The position numbers were made by a program, and so were the translations under genes. From Olavius algarvensis Delta 4 endosymbiont (GTDB lineage: Bacteria; Desulfobacterota; Desulfobacteria; Desulfobacterales; CAJINA01): a stretch of DNA of 64,000 bases. This document shows, piece by piece, positions 1 through 9,426 of this stretch (its first letter is position 1; the number at the start of each line of letters is the position of its first letter). The notes under the pieces are model-generated. The model saw only the letters and a program-made list of their open reading frames with translations, was not told the origin of the DNA and searched no databases. The stretch is from contig CAJINA010000259.1 of the NCBI GenBank assembly GCA_905176665.1, positions 212,363 to 276,362 of the forward strand. The letters run 5' to 3'.

Positions 1-3000
1 AACTCGCCGATAATGTCACCTTCATTCTCTTCGGATCCGCTGTCAACGACAATGATTTCCAACCGCTCTGCAATGGTCTGGGCTTCCAGGTCTTCGAGAC
101 AGCCACGGATAAAGCGTTCCGAATTGTAAGTGGACACGATGGCGGATACAAGCCACTCCCCCTTTTTCGCAGAGCGCCTTTCGGAGGCCGGCATGGTTTC
201 AACATCTGCCGAAATCGTATCCGGATCCAGTTCGCGCCACCTGGGGTGTTCTTTTGAGGAAGCGGCCTTAAAATCTTGTTGGAATATGATGCGCGGCCGA
301 TGCGTTGATTCTGCCAACGCCCGCCGGATAGCCCCGGTAAGGACAGGCGGGTTCACCCCCTGGATGCAATGTGCTTGTGAATAGGCACATTTCCAGTCAC
401 ACCGGTAGCAGTCCAGCGGCAGGCAGGCCACCGTCGTGAGCGGCGAATAAGGCATAAACCGTCCGAAGTGCCCGCCCCCCAGCAGGAGGACATTCGGTGT
501 CTCAACCGCGCACGCCATGTGGGCCAGACCCGTTTCGGCCCCAACTGCCAGCCGGCAGCGTTTCAGCAGGGCTGCGGCTTGACGCAGGGTTGTGCGGCCG
601 CACAGATTGATCGTGCCGTTGTTGTCGACTTGATCGAGGTTTTCCTGGTTGATGGCCGCATCCCCGGCAGCCCCCAGAGCGATGACTGCGAAATCATTCT
701 CCCGGCATACCGGTGACAATGCATCCCCGTAGTGATGGTACCTGCGGACTTCGTTCAGGGCGCCGGCAAACAGGGCTATCGTCTTTTCAGGTTTCAAATT
801 CTCGGTTTTAAACCACTGATCCGCAAAGGCTTCATCCTGTTCCGTCAGGTGCAGCCTTGGCTGCAGCGGCGGTGCGTCGATTCCGATTGCATTCAGGAAA
901 ATCCGATGCATATCCAGCTCGGATTTGTTCCCGAGACTATCCGGCAGGACCTGCGTATAGAAAGGGTTGTGCTTCTCACGCTCGGTCGCGGTAATATTGC
1001 AAAGGTTCCCCTGAAATGCGATCCGTGTCTTTGCCTGACTGCCCAGCGTAAAAAGATCAGTCAGGGGTTCCCGGGAATAGACGGGATTCAGGGCGATGTC
1101 GGCTCGCAATTTTTGGAGTTGCCTGATAATTCCGGATCGATATGCCGCATCCGCATCGGCACGTTGTTTGTCGAAGGAAATCATGCGGTCCACGTATGGG
1201 GAGGGTGCGTACAACTCGGCGATTTGAGCCTGGCAAAGTACCGTAATCTCTGAGGTCGGGTACGTTTCCTTGATCTGTCGGACGATGGGCATGGACAGCA
1301 GGTTGTCGCCGATAGCATCCGTACGAACATAGAGAATTCTAGTTGCCTTGTCCAAAACGGGTGTCGTTGGGCCTCCTGTTCCGGGGGGACCAGGATGGTT
1401 GAATTGCCATTGCCCTCCTTTTCCTTTGGTGCCCAGCGGCTCGATATTCCGGGATGCAAGTGTATCGACCTGCGCGTCATCTTTAACCCATGGGAAATAT
1501 TCCCTTAAAAATACAGGAAACGTGTCCTGCGCCTGTAAAGCCCGCCACCCTTTTATGGCTCTTTTATAACCATAGTATACTTCCTTGAAACGCAGTTGGT
1601 CTTCAGTTGCATAAGCATAGTGCTGGAAAACCAATCCCCTGGATTTGGTTTCCGCCTGCCTGAATGGTTTGATGCCGGCCACATCATTCCAGGTGCCTTG
1701 GGGGCCGGGTAGACACAACTTGGGAGGTTCATGGGATTCCCACCGGCAACCGGGTTTGAACCGCCAGGTTCGCAACCACTCATAATCTTTATGATTCCCA
1801 TAGGTATCTATGGTCGTGATGGCGAGATCCGGCCCCACGAAAAAATGGTCGAAATAATAGGCCGCGGTCCGATCCGGAGTGTATAGAAACATCTCCCGGG
1901 CGGAACAAAGTTGCTCCAGTGTCCAGAGTTCATCGGCATCCACCTGCCAGAGCAGGCACTCCTCCCGAATATTTGGGATAGGCGCATTGACCATTTCGAT
2001 TTTTCCGTCCCAGAATGCGCCTTTAGATTTGCGATAAATCGTAATGTTCTCGGGAAACTCGTTTTTCAGGGCATCCAGGTATGCGGTGGTACCGTCGTTG
2101 CTCAGCCCTTCCTGGTGAAGTTCCGCAGTAATCTTACCACCAAAGTTGAGACTCCACGCGGTGTCATGTTTCAGATCGGCCACGCCTTCAACGATGTGCC
2201 AGTGCCAAGTGAACGGCAGGTGTTTAAATACGTCTATATGATGACGGATGAACGGCTCCCCGTTCAGCACGATCGTGAAAAAGTGGATGGGCAGTTCGGC
2301 CGTATTTGCGGCAGGGTTGGCATCCACCGCTCCGGTTGATTCGGCCTGTGACTGATCGGGTTCGGAGGCCGGATGTTTTTTTAAGTAACGCCCCAGGTGA
2401 TTAAACGGTGGTTTGAAAACGACGCCGGTGCCCATGCCGGAGGGATGTTCGATGCAGATACATTCCGGGTATTGGTCCTTTGTCTCTGCCCACAACTGCT
2501 CGAGTTCAGGGTGTGCCGGATGCAAAATGTCGTCGAATACCAGCGCACCGCCGGCAGCCAGGTGCTCAAAACAGATATCCAGATCCAGTTTGGCTCCATC
2601 ATAGGTATGATCTCCATCTACAAAGATAAGATCAAACTGTTGGGGGCTCTTTGGGTCGCGCCAGAAGCGGGGCAGCGTCTGGTGTGAATTGCCCTTGGTC
2701 AATGTCGGCCGGCTTGCGATGCCCAGGTTTCGGAATTCCTGCCGCACGAAGTCCGGCCCCGGGTTGCTGGTCTGAACGTTCTGCGCCGGATCCGAGCCGT
2801 AGTCCGGGATCCACATGTCAAAACCAAAAGCTTGGGTCTCGGGTGACTGGGTCAGCACCTGCGCCATGGAACGGCCCCGCCTGACCCCCACCTCCAGGTA
2901 GTTGCGCGGCCTGAAATGTTCGGCGTACCAGTTGATAAATGATGCTGCGTCGAAGCCCGGCACCTTATCGGCAATCAGACGGTGATATGATTCAATATTC

Positions 3001-4337
3001 TTTTTTAGCCAATGATCCTTGGTCAGGCGTTCCAGGATAGCCAGTACCCGCCGCTTGGTATCAACATCCCGTGCCACGGATGCAGTAATCCGCTGGGCCA
3101 GATCCTCCCGTGAAAACTCCTTAATCGGAACACTACCGGAACCGTTCACCGATTTTGCGGTGATATTAGCATTCCCTCTGCCGACCGGATCTTTGGTTTT
3201 GGCCTGCGGCTGAACCTGAACGGTGACAGGCACCGGCCGGGACGCACTTTGCGCCGTGCCCTCTACTCCGAAAGGCCCGGCGAGCACGTCCAGGTATCGC
3301 CTTAAAAGACCGGCTTTGAATTCCTCAGCCGCCCGGGCGGTTGCAGCCAGATTCCAGCCTTGCATTTCCGTGAATATCCGCTTGAAACTTGCAAAAGAAT
3401 TCACCCATTTAGAATGGGGAAATCCCTTTAGACACCTGGTATGTCGGTCGGTATCATTGATGATAATGGCCGGGAGGCCATGCCCGTTCCCATACAGGCA
3501 GGCATGTAAACGGGTCGATATAATCAGGTCATATTCAGGATAAGCCGCAAACAGGTCCTGGTAAAAAGAAGAAAATATGACCGGCGCCTTGATTTCCAAT
3601 TCCCGGAACAGATTTAAGAAGTAAAGATATTCGCTCTTATGATGGGCGATCACCGCAATTTCATAATCATGGTGGAGCGCAAAGAGAATCTGCATGGTCA
3701 GTTTGTGCATCTTCTCCGAGCAGGACTGGTTGTTAATGCCGATCTTGGGCGGCAGCTGGATTGAGAAGGCAATCTTCTCAATTTTTTTATCTTCCTGAAC
3801 AGGTTTAACCGCCGGTACCGACAATATGGCCGGACAATGAATATGATGATAGGATAGATTGTGATCGGTGATAAAATTCGGTTTTTCCTGTGTGCGTCCG
3901 GTGATCACCCTGGCATGCTTAAAAATCGTGGCGGCTGGTTCCTGGCTGATATGTTCGTCTACATATGCATTTTCGTATCCGGCCCCTATAAGGTAAACCC
4001 GGTCCTGGAGGTCGTTTTTTATAATCCATTTATACAGGTCGGCAATCTCGATCCCGGCCGAGAGCCCGGCTATGACGATGGCGTCCACGTGCCCGCCGTA
4101 GGTATCCAGATCCAACCGGGCAACCGTGTTGGCGATCCCGGCAAATTTACTCTGTGGATAGAAGTCCTGGTTGAAGTTATAGAATAGAAAGTTAAGCCGA
4201 TATCCACCGTATAAATTGTTCAGGATTCTAACAACACCGTCTCTGACAAAATCGTCACCCGGGTTCCAGAAATTGGTACCGGAAATGACAATATGCTTAA
4301 CCTCAGCAGGTTCAGTCTTCTGGGGTTTGGGTCCCAT
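1..4337 (-). CDS. Giant multi-domain glycan-assembly enzyme (pyruvyltransferase-like + methyltransferase + GT-A + GT9 + GT2), 3' end outside window
   Basis: One uninterrupted minus-strand frame of at least 1445 codons runs from an ATG at 4337, with a GAGG 11 nt upstream, off the left edge. Read in order: residues ~1-330 resemble polysaccharide pyruvyltransferases (motif STRLHACLYG then GLPAIII). Residues ~470-620 are a class I SAM methyltransferase of the Methyltransf_24 type (YLEVGVRRGRS at ~480, FVDGDHTYDGA at ~571). Residues ~683-935 are GT-A-like, with VDADELW as a possible DxD site. Residues ~998-1345 are a heptosyltransferase-like GT9 domain (ILYVRTDAIGDNLLSMP; VGAETGLAHMA). From ~1394 a family 2 glycosyltransferase begins (VSAIVSTYNSERFI) and is cut by the window edge. 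The gene starts 26 nt after the methyltransferase stop, so it is probably the last gene seen of the same operon. Domain calls rest on motifs only; the order of activity and the substrate are unknown. Confidence 0.82.
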   Translation of the reverse strand, partial: MGPKPQKTEPAEVKHIVISGTNFWNPGDDFVRDGVVRILNNLYGGYRLNFLFYNFNQDFYPQSKFAGIANTVARLDLDTYGGHVDAIVIAGLSAGIEIADLYKWIIKNDLQDRVYLIGAGYENAYVDEHISQEPAATIFKHARVITGRTQEKPNFITDHNLSYHHIHCPAILSVPAVKPVQEDKKIEKIAFSIQLPPKIGINNQSCSEKMHKLTMQILFALHHDYEIAVIAHHKSEYLYFLNLFRELEIKAPVIFSSFYQDLFAAYPEYDLIISTRLHACLYGNGHGLPAIIINDTDRHTRCLKGFPHSKWVNSFASFKRIFTEMQGWNLAATARAAEEFKAGLLRRYLDVLAGPFGVEGTAQSASRPVPVTVQVQPQAKTKDPVGRGNANITAKSVNGSGSVPIKEFSREDLAQRITASVARDVDTKRRVLAILERLTKDHWLKKNIESYHRLIADKVPGFDAASFINWYAEHFRPRNYLEVGVRRGRSMAQVLTQSPETQAFGFDMWIPDYGSDPAQNVQTSNPGPDFVRQEFRNLGIASRPTLTKGNSHQTLPRFWRDPKSPQQFDLIFVDGDHTYDGAKLDLDICFEHLAAGGALVFDDILHPAHPELEQLWAETKDQYPECICIEHPSGMGTGVVFKPPFNHLGRYLKKHPASEPDQSQAESTGAVDANPAANTAELPIHFFTIVLNGEPFIRHHIDVFKHLPFTWHWHIVEGVADLKHDTAWSLNFGGKITAELHQEGLSNDGTTAYLDALKNEFPENITIYRKSKGAFWDGKIEMVNAPIPNIREECLLWQVDADELWTLEQLCSAREMFLYTPDRTAAYYFDHFFVGPDLAITTIDTYGNHKDYEWLRTWRFKPGCRWESHEPPKLCLPGPQGTWNDVAGIKPFRQAETKSRGLVFQHYAYATEDQLRFKEVYYGYKRAIKGWRALQAQDTFPVFLREYFPWVKDDAQVDTLASRNIEPLGTKGKGGQWQFNHPGPPGTGGPTTPVLDKATRILYVRTDAIGDNLLSMPIVRQIKETYPTSEITVLCQAQIAELYAPSPYVDRMISFDKQRADADAAYRSGIIRQLQKLRADIALNPVYSREPLTDLFTLGSQAKTRIAFQGNLCNITATEREKHNPFYTQVLPDSLGNKSELDMHRIFLNAIGIDAPPLQPRLHLTEQDEAFADQWFKTENLKPEKTIALFAGALNEVRRYHHYGDALSPVCRENDFAVIALGAAGDAAINQENLDQVDNNGTINLCGRTTLRQAAALLKRCRLAVGAETGLAHMACAVETPNVLLLGGGHFGRFMPYSPLTTVACLPLDCYRCDWKCAYSQAHCIQGVNPPVLTGAIRRALAESTHRPRIIFQQDFKAASSKEHPRWRELDPDTISADVETMPASERRSAKKGEWLVSAIVSTYNSERFIRGCLEDLEAQTIAERLEIIVVDSGSEENEGDIIGE

Positions 4338-4363
4338 CGTTTTGGTTTCCTCAGCGAGCGTAA

Positions 4364-4972
4364 TTACTGCAATTTTGTAAAAATGATCCAGGTATGCCAG
4401 GGGTACTGGGCGTCGTTTTGCTCACCCACATACTGGTTGAAACGGCGTCCGCCCAAAGAGCCGTACCCGTCATCGATAGCCAGGTTATACAAAAGGGCCT
4501 GCCGATTGCCCCATCCACTTTTAACAATCACTTCCACCCCGTCAAAAAGTTCCGCCAATCCATCCGGCAGGAAGCGATAGTAGTCGTTGAACTCCGGCAA
4601 CCCATGGCGCGGATTAAACGCACAAGACGTATGAATGCCCAGGCCGCCGGGCTTCAGTATTCGTACTATCTCCCGGGCAGCCACCCAGGGTTTCGGTATG
4701 TGCTCCAACACCTGGTGTGAATAGACCAGGTCAAAACCGTTGTCGGCGAACTGAAACAGGTTCTGGGCATCAAATTTCGGATAGACCGCCCGCTGGATAT
4801 ACATCCCGGGCCACCTGGCCTGCATCAGCGGATCCAGAGTCGGGCTGTTGTCGATACTGAGGGCATTGGACACCTCATACGCGGCGTTTGCCACCCAACT
4901 GTCGATTGCCTGCAGCATATAGGTCTGGGGGGTCCAGAATCCGTTGTCGGTGAATTTGTCGTGATCTGCCAT
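4364..4972 (-). CDS. Class I SAM-dependent methyltransferase (Methyltransf_11-like)
   Basis: A 202-residue protein with the central and C-terminal part of a Methyltransf_11 fold: FDLVYSHQVLEHIPKP at ~80-95 followed by IVRILKPGG, which is the post-II/III region of these enzymes. The usual glycine-rich SAM loop (motif I) is not obvious; SIDNSPTLDPL at ~40 may be the motif II acidic strand. It probably modifies a sugar or lipid-linked glycan given its neighbours, but the substrate cannot be read. The ATG is preceded by AAGGAG at 11 nt. It lies between the interrupted glycosyltransferase (46 nt upstream) and the giant glycan enzyme (26 nt downstream), all on the same strand. Confidence 0.72.
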   Translation of the reverse strand: MADHDKFTDNGFWTPQTYMLQAIDSWVANAAYEVSNALSIDNSPTLDPLMQARWPGMYIQRAVYPKFDAQNLFQFADNGFDLVYSHQVLEHIPKPWVAAREIVRILKPGGLGIHTSCAFNPRHGLPEFNDYYRFLPDGLAELFDGVEVIVKSGWGNRQALLYNLAIDDGYGSLGGRRFNQYVGEQNDAQYPWHTWIIFTKLQ

Positions 4973-5018
4973 CAGTGGTTTTGCTCCTTGTTCGGCCTAA
5001 TATTCGGAGCCGGGGATG

Positions 5019-5819
5019 TTATTTTTGGTAACACGCAAGTAAATTTTCATAACCGCTGCCAATCGCCTGCAGCAAAATATCTTCATATTTATCCTTAAAT
5101 CGGTCCAGAAGCACCAGATAGGTTCTCAAGTAGTGAACCATCTGGAATTTCAGCGACTGACTGGACCATAGGCCTTGAGGGTGGATACGGTAGCAGGCGG
5201 TTACATCACCGATATAACCGGCCTGACCATGTTCAGCCAGCAGCGCACTGATCAGGATGTCACCATTCACGATATTCGGAAAGGTCGCGTAAGCGTCCTG
5301 AATAATATTTCGCATCATGATGGTATTTGTCGGGGGGACCAGTCCGGAAACCACATCTCGCTGGGAAAGATCCCGCCGCCTCTCTTTTTCAAGCCGGCTG
5401 GCACGCACAATCTGGCTGTTTTCATCCACAATGGAACTGTTGGTAAAGCACATGGCATAATCCGAGCGTTGCTCAAGCAGATTGACCTGTTTTTGAAGCT
5501 TCAGAGGATCGATTCAATAATCGTCCCCTTCACAAAGCGCAACATATTTTCCCCGGCATCTAGGCAGAACATGGGTAGTGGAAGGCTTGATCCCTTGCGA
5601 GTATTGGTTTTCTGTCTGAAGTATGGGCAAGATGTGGGCATGTTTGGACGCATAGTCTTGGACAATGGCGGCGGTGCCATCCGTGGAAGCATCATCATGG
5701 ATGATAATTTCTATTGGAAAGGCCGTTTCCTGCCGTAAAAAGCCCTCAATGGCCTGCGAGATAAACTTTACATGGTTATACGTTATACAGGCTATGCTAA
5801 CGAGCGGTCTATTCACCAT
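5019..5819 (-). pseudogene. Family 2 glycosyltransferase interrupted by in-frame TGA at codon 102
   Basis: The frame from ATG 5819 (GGGAG 7 nt upstream) encodes a GT2 enzyme: VSIACITYNHVKFI at the N-terminus, IIIHDDASTDGT as the nucleotide-sugar loop, and CEGDDY as the DxD region. In this family EGDDY is nearly always followed by W, and the next residues here, IDPLKLQKQ, are the expected continuation. The W codon is TGA (5514-5516) instead of TGG. Downstream the same frame stays open to TAA-type termination at 5019 with normal protein (SGLVPPTNTIMMRN, CYRIHP), 266 residues in all. I see no convincing SECIS-like hairpin after the TGA, so a nonsense mutation or a sequencing error is likelier than recoding. 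If real, only a 101-residue fragment lacking the acceptor half is made. Confidence 0.78.
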
Positions 5820-5918
5820 TCACTATCTCCCGAAATTCCAACAAGCTGTAGTGCGCCATAGATTCAGATTGCCAGGTGCATTTAAGGCATGGTTCACATA
5901 AAAAATCGGCACGGTACC

Positions 5919-6593
5919 CTATAAATATCTCTCACCGGGTGCACGTTCACGGATTACCTGTGCCGGGGCGCCATAGGCGACCACGTTATCAGGCAGGTCC
6001 TGCAACACAATCGCCCCGGCTCCAATTAAGACATGCCTTCCAATCGACACTTTATGCGCGATCTTGGCGCCAAGGGATACCGCCGTGAACTTACCGATCT
6101 TAACGTCCCCACCCAGCGTCGCTCCGGGTGCAATTGAAACAAAATCATCCAGAACACAATCATGGTCGACGGAAGCCGCGGTATTCACTACGCAGAATCT
6201 ACCCAATCGGCTATGACAGTTTATAATTGCTCCCGGCATCACGGTGGTTCCAGATCCAACCTCGACGTACCGGCCCAGTTCCGAAAACGGATGCCGGGTT
6301 CCAACAAACCTTAAATGGGGAGCCATGGCGCTGATCTCTTCGTAGACCGCATGTCTATCCCAGTTGTCCCCGATGGCGATGATGACTTGCGAGGTGCCTG
6401 TTTTTCGCGCTAGGGCCGGCAGGTCTTGCTGGCCGCCTAAAATCCGATAACCGGACACGACTGCATCACTTGGTTTGAAAGGATCCAATAAGCCGGAGAT
6501 TCGAAAACGCCCCTCCTTTTCAATGCTATCTATAATCACCCGGGCATGCCCGGAGGAGCCGACCACGAAAACAGCCTTCGCGTCGTTCGCCAT
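5919..6593 (-). CDS. PglD/NeuD/VioB-family sugar O/N-acetyltransferase
   Basis: A 224-residue protein with the two-part architecture of PglD/NeuD/VioB enzymes. The N-terminus is Rossmann-like (VFVVGSSGHARVIIDS, then LLDPF), and a left-handed parallel beta-helix of hexapeptide repeats runs from ~110 to 215, including the catalytic-type histidine in ASVDHDCVL and ending AYGAPAQVI. Family members acetylate the 4-amino group of UDP- or dTDP-4-amino-4,6-dideoxy sugars, or sialic acid O-positions. The DegT aminotransferase two genes upstream fits a VioA-VioB pair (dTDP-4-acetamido-4,6-dideoxyglucose), but that pairing is inference. The ATG directly abuts the TAA of the radical SAM gene, so the two are surely co-transcribed. 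Confidence 0.83.
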   Translation of the reverse strand: MANDAKAVFVVGSSGHARVIIDSIEKEGRFRISGLLDPFKPSDAVVSGYRILGGQQDLPALARKTGTSQVIIAIGDNWDRHAVYEEISAMAPHLRFVGTRHPFSELGRYVEVGSGTTVMPGAIINCHSRLGRFCVVNTAASVDHDCVLDDFVSIAPGATLGGDVKIGKFTAVSLGAKIAHKVSIGRHVLIGAGAIVLQDLPDNVVAYGAPAQVIRERAPGERYL

Positions 6594-8180
6594 TTAGTTT
6601 GCCTCCTCCGCAGTATGTACGGTGGCCTCTGGTTGTTTCACTTGATTACCAGGCAACTTATTTTTTCTGCTGGTTGGGATTGGCAATAAAGTCGCACTGC
6701 CGTATTTCAACTTCTTTATGAACCGGTCGATATGCAGCTTTATGAAAGCCGGACCAAAAATGGCGGTCAACACCACAGCATTGTTTCTAAACCAACCCTT
6801 TTTGTATATGAACCGGCTAATAGCCCTGTATAAGCTTGACTTAACGGCCATCGCATAGAGATAGCCGTACCATTTCTGTAGATTTACGGGGAGCATTTCA
6901 GGCTGGGCGGCCTGAATCATTCTTTTTATCGGTGTGCCTTCAAAAGGTACCAGCCGGAAAAGCACCAAAGGCGCAAACGGCAATCTATAAAGTAACTGCA
7001 GCGTCTCGATCATATCACTTTCCGATTCGAACGGGTTGTGATTGATCAGATGGTAAGTATACTCAATGTTGTGCGCATTTAATGTTTTTGCAAATTCCAT
7101 AATTTTTTTCTTCGGCAACATTCTTTTGAATATTTTCTTCCGGATATATTCTGATCCGGCCTGAATCGCCACCACGCTGGAAGTCATGCCAATCTCAACC
7201 AACCGGCGGGTAACTTCGTCATCATGAAACTCAGGCCGGATATAAGCAAAAAACGGCAGATCGATTTCCCGGCGGTATAAATCAATAAATCTATCGATCC
7301 AGTCCTTCCAGATTGGGAAAATCTCGTCTGAGATGCGAATATATAAGGCGCCATTTGCTTTGGTGATTTTCAGTTCCTCAATGACAACTTCTACGTCGCG
7401 GATACGGTATTTAGCGATTTTATACCCCTGCCCTTTGTAAAGCCCCCGGTACTTACTGGACATGCAATAACTGCAACTCAAAGGGCAACCACGCCCGGCC
7501 AGACAGTTGTAAATCTTGGTGTTAACGCTTTGACCACCCCGATAGATCTTGTTGCTGTCGATCAAGTACTTGTTCGCGAGGTCGAAATCAGCAAAAGGCA
7601 GTTGGTTCAGATCGGTGTTGTGCAGAGGTTTCGCTATAGGGTTTTGAGTGAGAGTGCCGTTTTGTCTATAAATCAGGTTTTCTACATCGGAAAAATCATT
7701 GTCTCCGTGGTTTAACTTGGAACTGATCTGCGCAATAGGGATCTCGCCTTCGCCAAAACAGACGTAATCACAGAATTCAAGAAACTTGTCCGGTTCCAGG
7801 GTAGGCCCCCAGCCTCCGGCGATGACGGGGATATCGAATCGGGGCTTCAAACAACCTATGATTTTTTTTGAAAGGGCATATCCAAAAGACCGCGTGCTCA
7901 GGCAGATTACATCCGGCCGGATCTGGTTCACCAATTCTACGAAATGGCCGATCTCTCTGTCTGAGGACTTGTAAGCCGCGTAGCAGCTGCCATATTTGAT
8001 GCCGTCAAAGTAGAACTGGTAGGACAATGAGTCTTTGCTATCCCGGAGAATTGCCCGGGTGCGTTGATCCTTAAATATGACCAGGTGCGTTTCAATCCCA
8101 TGGTTTCTGGCAATTGAAGATAAAATGCGGGTTCCCAGGCAAATGTTGTCGTAAAGCGTAAAGAAGAGTATTTTTTTCAC
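6594..8180 (-). CDS. B12-binding-domain radical SAM protein
   Basis: A protein of about 528 residues. The N-terminal ~170 residues have the cobalamin-binding Rossmann pattern of BchE/HpnP-type enzymes (DVICLSTRSFG, VIAGGWGPTLEP, YVCFGEGE). A radical SAM core follows with C232, C236 and C239 in GRGCPLSCSYCMSS, an intact CX3CX2C motif for the 4Fe-4S/SAM cluster. I chose the GTG at 8180 (AGGA 8 nt upstream, one base after the aminotransferase stop) rather than an upstream ATG at 8231 that would overlap the aminotransferase by 50 nt; homology-like sequence begins VKKILFFTLYD at this GTG. Such proteins do C-methylation or other radical chemistry. In this sugar operon a methyl- or deoxy-sugar or lipid carrier is a plausible substrate, but this is unproven. 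Confidence 0.85.
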   Translation of the reverse strand: MKKILFFTLYDNICLGTRILSSIARNHGIETHLVIFKDQRTRAILRDSKDSLSYQFYFDGIKYGSCYAAYKSSDREIGHFVELVNQIRPDVICLSTRSFGYALSKKIIGCLKPRFDIPVIAGGWGPTLEPDKFLEFCDYVCFGEGEIPIAQISSKLNHGDNDFSDVENLIYRQNGTLTQNPIAKPLHNTDLNQLPFADFDLANKYLIDSNKIYRGGQSVNTKIYNCLAGRGCPLSCSYCMSSKYRGLYKGQGYKIAKYRIRDVEVVIEELKITKANGALYIRISDEIFPIWKDWIDRFIDLYRREIDLPFFAYIRPEFHDDEVTRRLVEIGMTSSVVAIQAGSEYIRKKIFKRMLPKKKIMEFAKTLNAHNIEYTYHLINHNPFESESDMIETLQLLYRLPFAPLVLFRLVPFEGTPIKRMIQAAQPEMLPVNLQKWYGYLYAMAVKSSLYRAISRFIYKKGWFRNNAVVLTAIFGPAFIKLHIDRFIKKLKYGSATLLPIPTSRKNKLPGNQVKQPEATVHTAEEAN

Positions 8181-8181
8181 G

Positions 8182-9318
8182 TTAAAATTCCTGAATATAC
8201 TGAAGCGTGTCACAGATTCGGTGTATATCATCCTCCTGCAAACCTCCGAAAAGCGGCAAGCTCAGAACCTTTCGCGATATGCTTTCCGCAACCGGCAGGT
8301 TATCGGGCGCAGCGGACGGTAGATTTCGATAGCACTGCAGCTGACTGCACAAGGGATAAAAATATTTACGGGTGAAGATGTTGAATTTCTTGAGTTTGGT
8401 ATACAGCTCATCGCGGCTGAATCCGAACGTCTGCTTGTCTACCGTTACTACAAAGTTATAATAGTTATGCTTGACGTTTGGCATATCCGTTCTGAAATCA
8501 ATGCCGGGGATATCTTGCAACCGCTCGCGGTACACCCTGGTCAGTCTTTCCCGCTTGGCACTTTCGTCATCTATGATATCCAGCATTAACAAACCAATCG
8601 CGGCTTGGATCTCATTCATTTTCCCGTTTATCCCGGGTACGACAATCTGTTCTTCCCCCTTGAAACCAAAATTCCGCGAAAGCTCCAAGCGCTCTTTCAG
8701 GACGCTATCCTGATAAGTTAAAGCCCCGCCTTCTACTGTGTGAAATATCTTGGTGGCGTGGAAACTGAACATCGCGATATCGCCAAAATTGCCAATTGGT
8801 TGCCCGTCAACTTCTACCCCAAAGCAGTGGGCCGCATCGTATATGACGCGGACGCCATATCGGTCGGCGATTGACTGGATCACATCAATATCGCATGGGT
8901 AACCAAAAACGTGGACGGGCAGTATTGCGGTTGTATAGGGGGTAATCAAAGATTCCAAACGGCTGGTGTCGATATTGAACGTGTGCGGGTCTATATCGCA
9001 AAACACCGGCTTGAGATTGTTCCAATATAGGACGTGCGAGGCAGCTGCAAACGTGAAGGGAGTCGTAATGACCTCTCCGGAGAGCCGAAATGCCTGACAC
9101 GCCAATTGTAAAGCCATCGTGCCGTTACAGAAGAGACTGAGGTTGGGAGCCCGCAAATGCGCCTTTAATTCAGATTCAAACGCTTTGTGCTGTTGCCCGA
9201 TATTGGTAAGCCACTGTGAACCCCAAATTTCATCAATCTTGGCATACACCGCATCCTGGGTAGGCAATGCGGGCCTGGTCACATAGACGGGCTCTTTAAA
9301 AGTTTTGGGCATATCCAT
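8182..9318 (-). CDS. DegT/DnrJ/EryC1/StrS-family PLP sugar aminotransferase
   Basis: A 378-residue fold-type I PLP enzyme of the sugar aminotransferase family. Visible features: the PLP phosphate-binding start LFCNGTMALQLA, the aspartate in VIYDAAHCFGVEV, and the Schiff-base lysine in SFHATKIFHTVEGG at ~190. The family transfers an amino group from Glu or Gln to a keto-sugar nucleotide. The acetyltransferase of PglD/VioB type two genes downstream suggests a 4-amino-4,6-dideoxyhexose made from a dTDP-4-keto sugar. No rmlA/rmlB genes are in the window, so the precursor must be made elsewhere. It is the first enzyme gene of the minus-strand glycan operon, 108 nt after the MerR-type gene. Confidence 0.87.
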   Translation of the reverse strand: MDMPKTFKEPVYVTRPALPTQDAVYAKIDEIWGSQWLTNIGQQHKAFESELKAHLRAPNLSLFCNGTMALQLACQAFRLSGEVITTPFTFAAASHVLYWNNLKPVFCDIDPHTFNIDTSRLESLITPYTTAILPVHVFGYPCDIDVIQSIADRYGVRVIYDAAHCFGVEVDGQPIGNFGDIAMFSFHATKIFHTVEGGALTYQDSVLKERLELSRNFGFKGEEQIVVPGINGKMNEIQAAIGLLMLDIIDDESAKRERLTRVYRERLQDIPGIDFRTDMPNVKHNYYNFVVTVDKQTFGFSRDELYTKLKKFNIFTRKYFYPLCSQLQCYRNLPSAAPDNLPVAESISRKVLSLPLFGGLQEDDIHRICDTLQYIQEF

Positions 9319-9426
9319 AGTTCATTATTCCTGTCGTTAATCCGTGCTTTCAATAGATCGAAACGATGCCTACCTTGGCGTTTACCGGTATGCGACTGCC
9401 CCGGAATTCAAAAGCAGCCGGCTGGT

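Noticed and set aside
130..2884. Several plus-strand open frames of 60-170 codons
   Set aside because: They lie antisense to the continuous minus-strand giant glycan enzyme, which has clear domain motifs; the plus-strand translations show no motif or ribosome-binding site.
5440..5516. Possible selenocysteine insertion at the GT2 TGA
   Set aside because: The position is normally Trp, not Cys, and only a 3-bp hairpin can be drawn downstream.
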